Origin: Cobetia sp. cqz5-12
Lineage (GTDB): Bacteria > Pseudomonadota > Gammaproteobacteria > Pseudomonadales > Halomonadaceae
Direction: 5' to 3'
Assembly (NCBI RefSeq): GCF_016495405.1
Contig: NZ_CP044522.1
Coordinates: forward strand, 1,922,001-1,986,000
DNA: 64,000 nt
Shown here: positions 15,661 to 24,365 of the stretch, one piece after another
How the letters are laid out: the number at the start of each line of letters is the position of its first letter
How positions within the stretch are numbered: position 1 is the stretch's first letter
Position numbers and translations under genes: made by a program
The notes under the pieces: model-generated
What the model was told of the DNA's origin: nothing
Seen by the model: only the letters and a program-made list of their open reading frames with translations
The model's database searches: none

Positions 15661-16320
15661 ATGGCGCTGAAGATTCTCGTCTTTCTGGGGTCGGTGCGAA
15701 CCAGCACACCCCCTGCACCTGCACGTCTTGGGGAGAGGGTCGCCAGGTGCTGCGTCGCACAGCTCAAGGAAAGTGGCCATGAGGCGGTGTTGATCGATCC
15801 ACTGGATTACGATCTGGCAGACCCCTTCAAGCCGCTGTTTTCCTATGCGCAGCGCAATGCCCCCCAGGACTTGCTCAATCTCGCCCAGCAAATCGAAGCG
15901 GCGGATGGTTACGTCATGGTCAGCCCCGAGTACAACCATTCCATGAGTCCGGCGTTGGCCAATCTGCTGAATCACTTCGGCAGCTCGCTTTACTCCTATA
16001 AGCCCTCGGTGATCGCGACCTATTCCGCAGGTCAGTGGGGTGGGGTACGCGCAGCGGTCAACATGCGCACCTTCTTGTCGGAGCTGGGCTGCCTGCCGGT
16101 CTCGGCGATGATTCATGTTCCCAGAGCGCAGGAAGTGCTCAACGAGGATGGCGGCTACTCCGAGGGGCACGATGCACGGGAATGGGCTGGCTATCTCGAG
16201 CGCGCCTTCGAACAACTTGCCTGGTGGGCGAATGCCGCCAGGCGTTATCACGAGAGCGAAGAGGGTGAGAAGCGCCCCGGCGCCTTCACCCGCAGCCCCT
16301 CGCAGCGCAATGCGCCTTGA
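15661..16320 (+). CDS. NADPH-dependent FMN reductase family protein (flavodoxin fold)
   Basis: A 219-residue cytoplasmic flavoprotein. It opens with the phosphate-binding loop FLGSVRTSTPPAPARLGERV, followed by the family motif SPEYNHSMSPALANLLNHF (residues ~92-110) and SAGQWGGVRAA, which cover the flavin. Such proteins reduce FMN, quinones, chromate or azo compounds with NAD(P)H; sequence does not decide which. The last ~20 residues are a charged tail. AAGGAGAGAACA precedes the ATG. It is a single gene ending in a strong bidirectional terminator. Confidence 0.85.
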   Translation: MALKILVFLGSVRTSTPPAPARLGERVARCCVAQLKESGHEAVLIDPLDYDLADPFKPLFSYAQRNAPQDLLNLAQQIEAADGYVMVSPEYNHSMSPALANLLNHFGSSLYSYKPSVIATYSAGQWGGVRAAVNMRTFLSELGCLPVSAMIHVPRAQEVLNEDGGYSEGHDAREWAGYLERAFEQLAWWANAARRYHESEEGEKRPGAFTRSPSQRNAP

Positions 16321-16361
16321 AGAAGTGTTGGCGTTTCACGCCTCGACAAATAGGTGATGCA

Positions 16362-16395
16362 GCAAAAAGGGACTGCCTGGGCAGTCCCTTTTTGC
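16362..16395. terminator. Bidirectional terminator between FMN reductase and asparaginase genes
   Basis: GCAAAAAGGGACTGCC and its complement form a near-perfect stem with a short loop; A and T runs are built into both arms, so it works on either strand. Confidence 0.88.
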
Positions 16396-16437
16396 ATTGA
16401 GGGTCAGTCACATCTCGTCATGCCACTGACTGCCGGC

Positions 16438-17496
16438 TCACTCGAAGTAGCTACGTACCTTGTCCATGTCATCGGTTTCCGTCAGCGCCAGCGAGAGCAG
16501 AATGCGCGCTTTCTGAGGGTTGAGTGCACCGCTGCCGATGCCTTCTTCCTTGGCCGTCACGATGCCATTGCCGGTACGGGTGCTGCGCACGACCGGGATG
16601 CCATCCGCCATCGCCTGCTTGACCAGCGGCTTGACGGTGTCCGGAATCGAACCATTGCCGCTTCCGGCGATCACGATGCCCTTGGCTCCATTGTCGAGGG
16701 CGGCGGTGAACAGCGCCGGGTCCATGTCCTGGTGGGCGTAGATGATATCGACCTTCGGCAGTCCATCGAGGGATGTCACATCGAAGTGAGGTTTGTCGGT
16801 GGGTGTCGCCGGAGTGTAATAGAAGTGCGGCTTGCCACTGATGAAGGCACCCAGATAGCCCTGCTCGGTCGCCTTGAAGGTGTCCATCATGATGGCATTG
16901 GTCTTGGTGGTGTAATACGCCGAGCCGATACGGTCATTCAGCACGATCATCGCCCCACGACCCTCTGCGCCCTCATCGGCGGCCAGGGTGACCGCCTCCA
17001 GCAGATTGAAGGGGCCATCGGCGCTGATGGCTGTCGCTGGACGCATGGCGCCCACCATTACCACCGGCTTGTCACTGTTGACGGTGAGATCCAGGAAAAA
17101 GCCGGTCTCCTCCAGCGTGTCGGTGCCGTGGGTGATGACCACGCCGTGGGTGGTGTCCGTCGCAAGTTCTTCATTGATCGCCTTTGACAGCTTGAGCAGG
17201 ATTTCCTGATCGATGTTGCTGCTGCCGGTATTGGCGATCTGTTCACCGGTCACCTCGGCGACATCAGCCAGCTCCGGCACGGCATCCAGCAGCGCCTGCA
17301 CGCCGATGCTGCCGGATTTGTAATTGGTGGTGTCTGTGGAAGAGGCTGAGCTACCCGCAATGGTGCCGCCGGTGGCATAGATCTTCACCCCCGGGTGGTC
17401 CGCGGCGTTGGCCTGGATGCCATAGGCCAGAGAGCAGGCGGCGATCGAGATGGCAGCTACAAGGCGGCGGGGAGTCATGAAGGAAGCTGTTGTCAT
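16438..17496 (-). CDS. ansB: Type II (periplasmic) L-asparaginase
   Basis: Hydrolyses asparagine, and often glutamine, to the acid plus ammonia in the periplasm. 352 residues with a signal peptide (first ~31 residues, ending AYGIQANAA). Both family threonine motifs are present: YATGGTIAGSS (first catalytic Thr) and HGVVITHGTDTLEET (second Thr with Asp and the proton-relay Lys later in MVGAMRPATAISADGP). The C-terminal SGNGSIP loop contacts the neighbouring active site. There is no clear ribosome site at the ATG at 17496 or at the in-frame ATG at 17478, so the start is uncertain. It is transcribed apart from the GGT-like gene, with a hairpin between them. Confidence 0.93.
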   Translation of the reverse strand: MTTASFMTPRRLVAAISIAACSLAYGIQANAADHPGVKIYATGGTIAGSSASSTDTTNYKSGSIGVQALLDAVPELADVAEVTGEQIANTGSSNIDQEILLKLSKAINEELATDTTHGVVITHGTDTLEETGFFLDLTVNSDKPVVMVGAMRPATAISADGPFNLLEAVTLAADEGAEGRGAMIVLNDRIGSAYYTTKTNAIMMDTFKATEQGYLGAFISGKPHFYYTPATPTDKPHFDVTSLDGLPKVDIIYAHQDMDPALFTAALDNGAKGIVIAGSGNGSIPDTVKPLVKQAMADGIPVVRSTRTGNGIVTAKEEGIGSGALNPQKARILLSLALTETDDMDKVRSYFE

Positions 17497-17687
17497 TGTG
17501 GTGAGTCGCTCTGTCGTTGTTATGAGTGCAGATGAAGGTCGTGTCGCAGTCTTTTCATTGTTTATGGATAAGGAATATCTAAACTAAGGGTGCCAGTTCT
17601 CCTTGTCATTCTGTGTGGCGATTGATGCTCAGCATGGGGTCGCGGTAGGAGTCAGGCGGAAGGCTTCATCCCCCACGAAATAAGCAA

Positions 17688-17725
17688 GAAGCCGGCCAGT
17701 TCTTGATATGACACTGGCCGGTTTT
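17688..17725 (-). terminator. Terminator after the GGT-like gene
   Basis: GCCGGCCAGT and ACTGGCCGGT pair around an 11-base loop; on the minus strand the hairpin directly follows the GGT-like stop codon and ends in an A/T-rich tract. Confidence 0.7.
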
Positions 17726-17727
17726 CA

Positions 17728-19428
17728 TCAGGTCAGCGCCGCGCCACCATCGCTGCGTGGGTCGTGTGCGGCCTCGACCTGTCCATCCGGGTGGCGCATC
17801 ACGGCGCCGGCGTGCCCGAGGGTATCGCTGAAGGCCTCATCGAGGACTTCCACCTCATGGCCCATGGCCGCGAGTGTCTGAGCCATCTCGCCCGCGAGGC
17901 GTGATTCGAGCTTGAGGCTGGTGCTGACATCCCCCCAGGTGCGGCCGAGCAACCAGCGTGGGGCGCTGATGGCGTCCTGGAGTGACATGCCGTGGCGGGC
18001 TATGCGCGTGAAGACAGCCGCCTGGGTCTGCGGCTGGCCTTCGCCGCCCATGGTGCCGAAGGCCATCACGCGGCCATCATCGAAGCAGGCCAGTGAGGGG
18101 TTGAGAGTGTGGAAGGGCTTGCGGCCCGGCGCCAGGCTGCGCAGTCTATCCGGCGCCAGATCGAATGCCAGCCCACGGTTCTGCCACATCACACCACTGC
18201 TGGGCAGTACCAGGCCACTGCCGAACTCCCAATAGACACTCTGGATGAAGCTGACGGTGGTGCCGTCACTGTCCGTGGTGCCCATCCAGATGGTGTCGCC
18301 CTCGGCGGGTTCGTAGGGCCAGCCAAGGGCGGCCTGCATGTCGACCCTGGCTGCCTGTTCTGCCAGAGCCTCCGCGGCAAGATGCCTCTGTTGAGTGGCG
18401 ATACTGCCCGCCAGGCCACCTTCGAGGCATTCCGGCGAGGTGATCAAGCTGTCACGTACCAGGAAGGCGCGCTTGGTGGCTTCGATCAGCGCATGCAGGT
18501 GACGCGGTGTGTTGCCGTCCGCCTCACTGATGCCGTGCCTCGCGCTCAAGTCATCGTAGAGCCCCAGAATCATCAACGTGGCCAGACCCTGGGTCGGGGC
18601 GGGCAGGTTGTATACCTCACTATCGCGCAGGCGCACCTTGAGCGGCGTGACACGCTGGGCGCGATAGCCGTTGAGGTCTGCCAGGCGAAGCGGGCTGCCG
18701 GCGGCTTCCAGCTCCTGTGCCATGCGGGCCGCAAGCTCGCCACGATAGAAGTCTTCGAGTCCGGCATCTGCCAGACGCGAGAGCGTTGCGGCCAGCGTCG
18801 GCTGACGCAGCCGCGCGCCTTCTTCCAGCGCGATCGGCTCTCCCGACTCGCTCTGTCCCAGATAGCGCTCAGCGAAGCCGGGCTGTTGCGAGAGCACGGC
18901 CAGGTGTTTCTCGCTGAGTGCCTTCTGGCTGGCGCTGACGGCCACGCCATCATTGGCATGCCGGATGGCATGGCCCAACAGTGTCGAAAGCGGCAGGGGC
19001 GAGCGCTCATCCGCCGAGGTCTCGGCAGAGAAGGCCAGCGCTTCCTGCCAGCCGCCGATGGTGCCGGCCACCGTCAAGGCGGACAGCGGTCCCCGGGAGG
19101 GAATGCTGTCGCCATTCATCAGGGGAGCGCCTGTCTCATCATCAGCGACACCGTAGCCCTGGGCGGCATAGAACTCCCGGTTGGCGAGAGCGGCAGCCGG
19201 GCCACAGGCATCGATGGCGATGGGAGCGAGACCGGGGCGCTTGATCAGCCAGAAGCCATCCCCTCCGATACCGTTCATGTGCGGATAGACCACCGCGATG
19301 GTCGCGGCCATCGCGACCATCGCCTCGATGGCATTGCCGCCGTCACGCAGAGTGTCACGGCCGGCCTCTGCTGCCAGATGATGGGGGGCAGCGCAGGCCC
19401 CGCCGAATCCTCGTCGGGTATGCATCAT
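17728..19428 (-). CDS. Gamma-glutamyltransferase family protein, possibly oxamate amidohydrolase (HpxW-like)
   Basis: A 566-residue Ntn-hydrolase precursor expected to cleave itself before a nucleophilic Thr. The best candidate is T379 in EGDTIWMGTTDSDGTTVSF, aligned with the TTHYSV site of classical GGT. It lacks a signal peptide, so it is likely cytoplasmic, unlike periplasmic GGT. The N-terminal VYPHMNGIGGDGFWLI and the WMGTTDSDG site look like the HpxW subgroup, which hydrolyses oxamate to oxalate and ammonia at the end of ureide breakdown. Other possibilities are a cephalosporin-acylase-like amidase or true GGT. It follows tauE and a TRAP transporter on the same strand. AGGAGC precedes the start. 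Confidence 0.75.
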   Translation of the reverse strand: MMHTRRGFGGACAAPHHLAAEAGRDTLRDGGNAIEAMVAMAATIAVVYPHMNGIGGDGFWLIKRPGLAPIAIDACGPAAALANREFYAAQGYGVADDETGAPLMNGDSIPSRGPLSALTVAGTIGGWQEALAFSAETSADERSPLPLSTLLGHAIRHANDGVAVSASQKALSEKHLAVLSQQPGFAERYLGQSESGEPIALEEGARLRQPTLAATLSRLADAGLEDFYRGELAARMAQELEAAGSPLRLADLNGYRAQRVTPLKVRLRDSEVYNLPAPTQGLATLMILGLYDDLSARHGISEADGNTPRHLHALIEATKRAFLVRDSLITSPECLEGGLAGSIATQQRHLAAEALAEQAARVDMQAALGWPYEPAEGDTIWMGTTDSDGTTVSFIQSVYWEFGSGLVLPSSGVMWQNRGLAFDLAPDRLRSLAPGRKPFHTLNPSLACFDDGRVMAFGTMGGEGQPQTQAAVFTRIARHGMSLQDAISAPRWLLGRTWGDVSTSLKLESRLAGEMAQTLAAMGHEVEVLDEAFSDTLGHAGAVMRHPDGQVEAAHDPRSDGGAALT

Positions 19429-19455
19429 GGCGTCTTGCTCCTGTGAATGTCGTTG

Positions 19456-19497
19456 TTGTTATTGCGCCGTTGTTATTGCGCCGTTGTCATTGCGCTG
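19456..19497. repeat. Three tandem 14-bp repeats TTGTTATTGCGCCG
   Basis: Two exact units (19456-19469, 19470-19483) and a third with two changes (19484-19497) fill most of the gap between tauE and the GGT-like gene. Confidence 0.65.
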
Positions 19498-19507
19498 AGG
19501 GCGCAGA

Positions 19508-20347
19508 TCAGCTGCCGGTGAACAGGTCGTAGAACATGCGCAACGCCGTGAACATCAGGAAGATGGCGAAGACCTTCTTGAGCTTGGCGGCATCCATCGC
19601 GTGGGCCAGCTTCGCACCGATCGGCGCACACAGCATGGTGGCCGGCACGATCGCGGCGAAACCGAGCAGATTGACGTAGCCGATGGAGCCCGGCAGCAGG
19701 TTGGGTTCACCGATGCCATTGAGCAGGAAGCTTGCGGTGCCCGGCAGGCTGATCACCAGACCCAGCGCCGCGCCCGTGCCGACGGCCAGGTGCATCGGGG
19801 TGCCCAGGGTGCTCAGGGTCGGCACGCTCAAGGTGCCGCCGCCGATGCCCATCAGGGTCGAGACGCCACCGATGAAGGTGCCCAGCGCGCCACTGCCCAG
19901 CGGGCCCGGCAGGCCACTGCCCAGCACGGTGGACTGACGGCGGAACATGTTGAGCGCCACGAGGAAGGCCACGGTGGCAAACAGCCCCATCAGGACCGCG
20001 CCGCTGAACAGGTTGGACAGCAGGCCGCCGATGATGACGCCGATGATGACACCCGGCAGCAGGCGCTTGAGAATCGCCGGGTCCAGATTGCCCTTGGCGT
20101 AGTGGGCCCTGGCCGACATGATCGAGGTGGGAATGATGGTCGCAAGCGAGGTACCGACCGCCTGGTGCATGCGCACCGCTTCATCGACACCCAGCAGGCT
20201 GAAGAGATGGAAGAGCACGGGCACGATGACGATGCCGCCGCCGACCCCCAGCAAGCCTGCCATCACGCCGGCAATCATGCCGGTGACGATGAGCGCGGCG
20301 ATCAGGCCGATGATCCAGTGCAGTGGATAGGCTGAGAACAGTTCCAT
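19508..20347 (-). CDS. TauE/SafE family membrane permease
   Basis: A 279-residue inner-membrane protein with about eight hydrophobic segments in two homologous halves. Each half starts with a Gly-rich loop: GVMAGLLGVGGGIVIVPVLF in the first, IGGVSTLMGIGGGTLSVP in the second. Family members export sulfite, sulfoacetate or other small organic anions, or act in uptake. The gene lies between a TRAP transporter of the keto-acid type and the GGT-like hydrolase, suggesting a small carboxylate as substrate. AAGGA precedes the start. Confidence 0.88.
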   Translation of the reverse strand: MELFSAYPLHWIIGLIAALIVTGMIAGVMAGLLGVGGGIVIVPVLFHLFSLLGVDEAVRMHQAVGTSLATIIPTSIMSARAHYAKGNLDPAILKRLLPGVIIGVIIGGLLSNLFSGAVLMGLFATVAFLVALNMFRRQSTVLGSGLPGPLGSGALGTFIGGVSTLMGIGGGTLSVPTLSTLGTPMHLAVGTGAALGLVISLPGTASFLLNGIGEPNLLPGSIGYVNLLGFAAIVPATMLCAPIGAKLAHAMDAAKLKKVFAIFLMFTALRMFYDLFTGS

Positions 20348-20599
20348 GGTGTTTCCTTGTAGTACCCGTATGGCGCGGGGTCATTCATTGCTGATGAAAA
20401 TTGCCGACGAAAGCCATCGGCAGACGTTGCATGCCCCCTGAAGCACTGCCTGAGGCGCTGGCGGATGTGCTGTCTGAGGGGAGGCGAGCCGCAGGGCGGG
20501 CCACAAGACATTACGCGTTGCTGAATTACCTTTCCAATGGCCTTTGCGCTGAAGCGTCAGTCAAGTGTCTCGAGACGCGCCGGTACATGGCTGGCCGGC

Positions 20600-21928
20600 T
20601 TACCAGCCGATCGCCTCCGGCAGCCAGGTGGCGAGGTCCGGGAAGCAGAACAGCAGTACGACGGCCATGGCCTGCAGTCCCACGAAGGGCAGCACACCGA
20701 GATACAGATGGCGCGTGGTGACTTCCGGTGGAGCGACGCCCTTGAGGAAGAACAGTGCCCAGCCGAAGGGTGGCGTCAGGAAGGACATCTGCAGATTCAT
20801 CGCCACCAGCACGCCCAGCCATACCATGTCGGTGCCATAGCCGATGAAGACCGGCAGGAACATTGGCAGCGCGATGTAGCTGATCTCGATCCACTCCAGG
20901 AAAAAGCCGAGCACGAAGAGTATCACCATCAGGAAAATCAGTGCGCCCAGTTCGCCGCCCGGCAGCAGGTTGAACAGATCATGCACCATGTTTTCGCCAC
21001 CCAGGCCGCGGAAGGCCAGCGAGAAGGGCTGCGCGCACAGCAGGATGAAATAGACCATGGCGGTGATGGTCAGGGTCGAGTGCAGACAGGCCTTGAGCAT
21101 GGTGAAGTCCAGCCGCCGCGCCAACAGCGCGATCAGCATGCTACCCAGTGCACCCATGGACGCCGCTTCGGTGGGGGCAGCCACGCCACCCAGAATCGAG
21201 CCGAGTACCGCGAACACCAGCAGCAGCGGTGGAATCACGCTGCGCGCCAGATCCCTAAGCAGTTCCTTCATGCCACCGGCGGCGGCGCGTTCTTCTGCGG
21301 GAATGGCCGGAACGAGTTCGGGCTTCCACCAGCCCAGCACCAACAGATAGACGATATAGATGACGGCGATGGCCAGCCCCGGGACGAAGGCGGCGGCAAA
21401 CAGGGTGCCGACGGATTCGCCGAGGATTTCCGATAGCAGTATCAATACCAGGCTCGGCGGGATGATCTGCCCCAGGGTGCCGGAGGCGCAGATGGTGGCC
21501 GAAGCCACGCCCGGGTGATAGCCGCGCCGCAGCAGGGTCGGCAGCGTCAGCATGCCGACGGTGACCACTGTCGCGCCGACGATCCCGGTGGAGGCGCCCA
21601 TCAGCACGCCGACCAGGATGATCGCGATGCCCATGCCGCCGTTCACGCCACCCATGGCACGCCCGATGGTCTCGAGCATGTCCTCGGCGACCCGGGATTT
21701 CTCGAGCATGACCCCCATGAACACGAACAGCGGTATCGCCAGCAAGGTGTAGTTAGTGACCACGCCATAGAGACGTGCCGGCATCAGGCTGAACAGCAGT
21801 GGGCCGAAGCCTGCCAGCCCTGCCACGAAACCGGCTACGGCCAGGGAAATCGCGACCGGAATCCCGATCAGCATCAGGATCAGGAAGCCGCCGATCATGC
21901 TCAGCGCGATCCACTCGTTCGGGCTCAT
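20600..21928 (-). CDS. dctM: TRAP transporter large permease (DctM type)
   Basis: The 442-residue membrane subunit of a TRAP importer, with about twelve to thirteen hydrophobic helices. Family signatures include the N-terminal LMLIGIPVAISLAVAGF, the MGASTGIVGATVVTVGML segment and QIIPPSLVLILL. It drives Na+-coupled uptake of substrate delivered by DctP. Its start overlaps the stop of dctQ (ATGA), so the two are translationally coupled. Confidence 0.93.
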   Translation of the reverse strand: MSPNEWIALSMIGGFLILMLIGIPVAISLAVAGFVAGLAGFGPLLFSLMPARLYGVVTNYTLLAIPLFVFMGVMLEKSRVAEDMLETIGRAMGGVNGGMGIAIILVGVLMGASTGIVGATVVTVGMLTLPTLLRRGYHPGVASATICASGTLGQIIPPSLVLILLSEILGESVGTLFAAAFVPGLAIAVIYIVYLLVLGWWKPELVPAIPAEERAAAGGMKELLRDLARSVIPPLLLVFAVLGSILGGVAAPTEAASMGALGSMLIALLARRLDFTMLKACLHSTLTITAMVYFILLCAQPFSLAFRGLGGENMVHDLFNLLPGGELGALIFLMVILFVLGFFLEWIEISYIALPMFLPVFIGYGTDMVWLGVLVAMNLQMSFLTPPFGWALFFLKGVAPPEVTTRHLYLGVLPFVGLQAMAVVLLFCFPDLATWLPEAIGW

Positions 21929-22455
21929 GGCGTCACCTCGCGTTCCATCTCACCGCCAACGGGCTTGCCGGAAAGTACCAGTAGCGCGCGCAGGCAGTCT
22001 GCCACGCCCTGCAGTGCAAGCGCAGCGAAGCCGATGGGAATGAAGGCCTTGAGCAGGTAGCGATAGGGCAGACCGCCGGGGTCGGGAGAACCTTCCATCA
22101 ATTGATACGACTGCTCGGTATAGCTCAGGCCCAGCCAGGCGATCGCCGTGCCGATGGCAATGGTCATCAGCGCACCGATCAGATCCACCAATGCGCGGCC
22201 CTTGAGGGAGAAACGGTCGTAGAAGACATCGACGCGAACGTCGGCGCGATGCTTGAGGGCGTAGGAGATGCCCAGCAGCGCGATGGGAGAAATCAGGTGC
22301 CACTCGAATTCCTGAAGTGGCACGGGGCTGATGCTGAAGAAGTAACGCAACAGCACGTTACCGGCGACCAGCAATACGAGCGCCAGCAGCGAGTAACGGG
22401 CGATGATGCCCAATCGCTCGATGATGCCCTCGAGAAAATGGATGACGTACAGCAT
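21925..22455 (-). CDS. dctQ: TRAP transporter small permease (DctQ type)
   Basis: A 176-residue membrane protein with four predicted helices, typical of DctQ subunits. The conserved EFEWHLISPIALLGISYALKHRADVRVDVFYDRF block around residues 50-80 is the hallmark of the family, with the helix-opening Glu and the HRADVRVD motif. It pairs with DctM. GAGGTCATG lies just before the start. It is separated from dctP by 140 bp containing a strong hairpin. Confidence 0.92.
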   Translation of the reverse strand: MLYVIHFLEGIIERLGIIARYSLLALVLLVAGNVLLRYFFSISPVPLQEFEWHLISPIALLGISYALKHRADVRVDVFYDRFSLKGRALVDLIGALMTIAIGTAIAWLGLSYTEQSYQLMEGSPDPGGLPYRYLLKAFIPIGFAALALQGVADCLRALLVLSGKPVGGEMEREVTP

Positions 22456-22469
22456 GGCATGACCTCATG

Positions 22470-22498
22470 AACGCCACGACGGGACAGGTCGTGGCGTT
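22470..22498 (-). terminator. Intercistronic hairpin between dctP and dctQ
   Basis: AACGCCACGAC pairs perfectly with GTCGTGGCGTT over a 7-base loop. Without a T run it probably acts as a partial terminator or mRNA stabiliser that keeps the binding protein more abundant than the permease. Confidence 0.55.
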
Positions 22499-22595
22499 GG
22501 ACAGGGAAGCAGGGATGACACCAGTGATGACCCGCTCAGGCACTGGGGCGTGAGCCGCAGGAGCCGCGACGGGGAGGGAGGTTCGATGTCAGCCG

Positions 22596-23687
22596 TCAGA
22601 GTGCCAGGAAGGTCTTCTCGCTGACGGCAGCCCATTCCTTGTGTTGATCACGGAAGGCCATGAACGACTCGTGCACACGTGCGGTGTCCGGATCGGCGGC
22701 CGCCATGTCGGTCAGCGTCTTCTCGGTGACTTCCTTGAGACGTGCCACCACGGAATCGGGCAATGGTTGAGCGGTGACGCCCTCGTTTTCCACCAGATCA
22801 TTGAGTGCTTCGGCATTCACCGACTCACACCAGGCCTGGCTCTCGACATTGCACGCCTGAGCAGCGGCCTTGACGATGGCCTGCAGGTCTTCCGGCAGGC
22901 CCTCCCAGGCGGCCTTGTTGATCATCAGTTCGGTGACGTTGGTCGGCTCATGCCAGCCGGTGGTGTAGTAGTACTTGGCAGCTTTCTGCAGCCCCAGACG
23001 ACGATCCTGATAGGGGCCGACGAATTCGGCGGCATCGATGACACCGCGTTCCAGCGCCGGGAATATCTCCCCGCCCGGCAACAGGCGCACGGCGACGCCC
23101 AGCTCGGCATAGACCTTGCCGGCAAGCCCCGGGATACGCATCTTCAGGCCTTTCAAGTCCTCCACCGTGTTGATCGGCTTGCGGAACCAGCCGGTCATCT
23201 GCACGCCGGTATTGCCCATCGGGAAGGCGATCAGACCCTTGGGGGCGTACAGCTCATGCCACAGCTCCAGGCCGCCACCGTGATACAGCCAGGCATTCAT
23301 GCCCTGGGTGTTCATACCGAACGGCACGGTAGTGAAGTACTGGGCGGCGGGAATCTTGCCGGCCCAGAAATAGGCATTGCCGGCATTCATCTCCACCACG
23401 CCACTGGCGACGGCATTGAAGCCTTCCAGTGCCGGAATCAGCTCACCGGCCGCAAAGTGCTGGATCTTCATGCGCCCGCCCGACATGGCTTCCACCTTGC
23501 GGCAGAAGTCGGTCGGGCTGCCCGGGCCCTCGACATAGAAGGGCGAGCCAGGACCGTAGGCATTGGTCATCTTCCATTGATAGGTCTTGCTGGATTCCGC
23601 GCGCACGATGGCGGGCGCACCCATCACGAGTCCAGCGGTTGAGGTTGCCAGTGCGGCACCCAGGAACTTGCGACGATCGAATGTCAT
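22596..23687 (-). CDS. dctP: TRAP transporter substrate-binding protein, TakP/keto-acid type, Tat-exported
   Basis: A periplasmic binding protein of 363 residues. The N-terminus MTFDRRKFLGAALATSTAG has a twin-arginine signal, suggesting folded export. The segment FVGPYQDRRLGLQKAAKYYYTTGWHEP resembles TakP of Rhodobacter, whose family binds pyruvate and other 2-oxo acids with Na+. Substrate is therefore probably a small 2-oxo acid or an analogue such as oxamate; this is inference. The ATG at 23687 is preceded by AGGAGA; the frame runs open to 23816 but those residues are not signal-like. It begins the dctPQM-tauE-GGT-like run. Confidence 0.9.
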   Translation of the reverse strand: MTFDRRKFLGAALATSTAGLVMGAPAIVRAESSKTYQWKMTNAYGPGSPFYVEGPGSPTDFCRKVEAMSGGRMKIQHFAAGELIPALEGFNAVASGVVEMNAGNAYFWAGKIPAAQYFTTVPFGMNTQGMNAWLYHGGGLELWHELYAPKGLIAFPMGNTGVQMTGWFRKPINTVEDLKGLKMRIPGLAGKVYAELGVAVRLLPGGEIFPALERGVIDAAEFVGPYQDRRLGLQKAAKYYYTTGWHEPTNVTELMINKAAWEGLPEDLQAIVKAAAQACNVESQAWCESVNAEALNDLVENEGVTAQPLPDSVVARLKEVTEKTLTDMAAADPDTARVHESFMAFRDQHKEWAAVSEKTFLAL

Positions 23688-24365
23688 GGGAGGTTCTCCT
23701 GCGGACGGATGACCAGTAGTGCCCCTGCGGCGGTGGATGTGCGGATGCGGCAAGGGGAGCCTGTACGGCGTGCTGACATCGAGGTCAGCGATCTTGTTGT
23801 GTCGGTGTTTCTGCATGCTCTTGAGTAGCGATGTCTTTCATTTGTCAGTTTTGAGGCTGTCATTTGTCATCGCGCTACGTGGATGACATTGCAAGCGGTG
23901 TGCCATTTCGCCGAATGAGGTAATTTCTCAATTATTTCAATTAGATGTGTTCAGAGGGAGGTCGCTGTTTTCTGTCGAGAATGCGCGCATGCGCTTCTGG
24001 AGTTGCACATGTAAGACCGTGGAGTCGCTGATGTGCGGAGTTCAGTGCCTGACAAATGTCACAAGATGACGCCAATCGCGGCATTTGTTCATCGATAGCG
24101 TCATGGAGGGTGACATCTGGCTCACGAATGTGGGGTGGTGATGATCGATTGTCATTCTTGCGGCCTGATGGTGCGTGCGATCGATCATGGTGCATCTGGA
24201 TGGGGCGCTCCGCGTCGGTACGTCAGAGTCGGTCAGCCAGAGCCGGTCAATCAGAGACAGTCATTCAATGTTGATTCGCCCACCGCAAGTCTTCAGACGA
24301 GGAGTCACGGACGACAGTCTGGCTGGCTGGTGGCATCATGCGGCTTTGTTCTGAAGGAGCGTTAG
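23688..24365. other. Divergent intergenic region between dctP and a membrane protein gene
   Basis: About 680 bp, AT-rich near 23840-23940. Apart from the direct repeats I see no clear element. A possible 84-codon frame (23941-24195, minus) has no recognisable similarity or ribosome site. Confidence 0.55.
23838..23869. promoter_or_regulatory. Direct repeats TCATTTGTCA, 22 bp apart
   Basis: Identical 10-mers at 23838-23847 and 23860-23869, two helical turns apart, about 150 bp upstream of dctP. The arrangement suits an activator dimer binding in tandem; no regulator is identified. Confidence 0.4.

Noticed and set aside
18109..19446. Plus-strand frame (445 codons) opposite the GGT-like gene
   Set aside because: Shadow of a well-supported gene; low-complexity translation.
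23941..24195. Small minus-strand frame of 84 codons with a CxxC motif
   Set aside because: No ribosome site and no similarity; lies in AT-rich promoter-like DNA. It cannot be excluded but is not supported.
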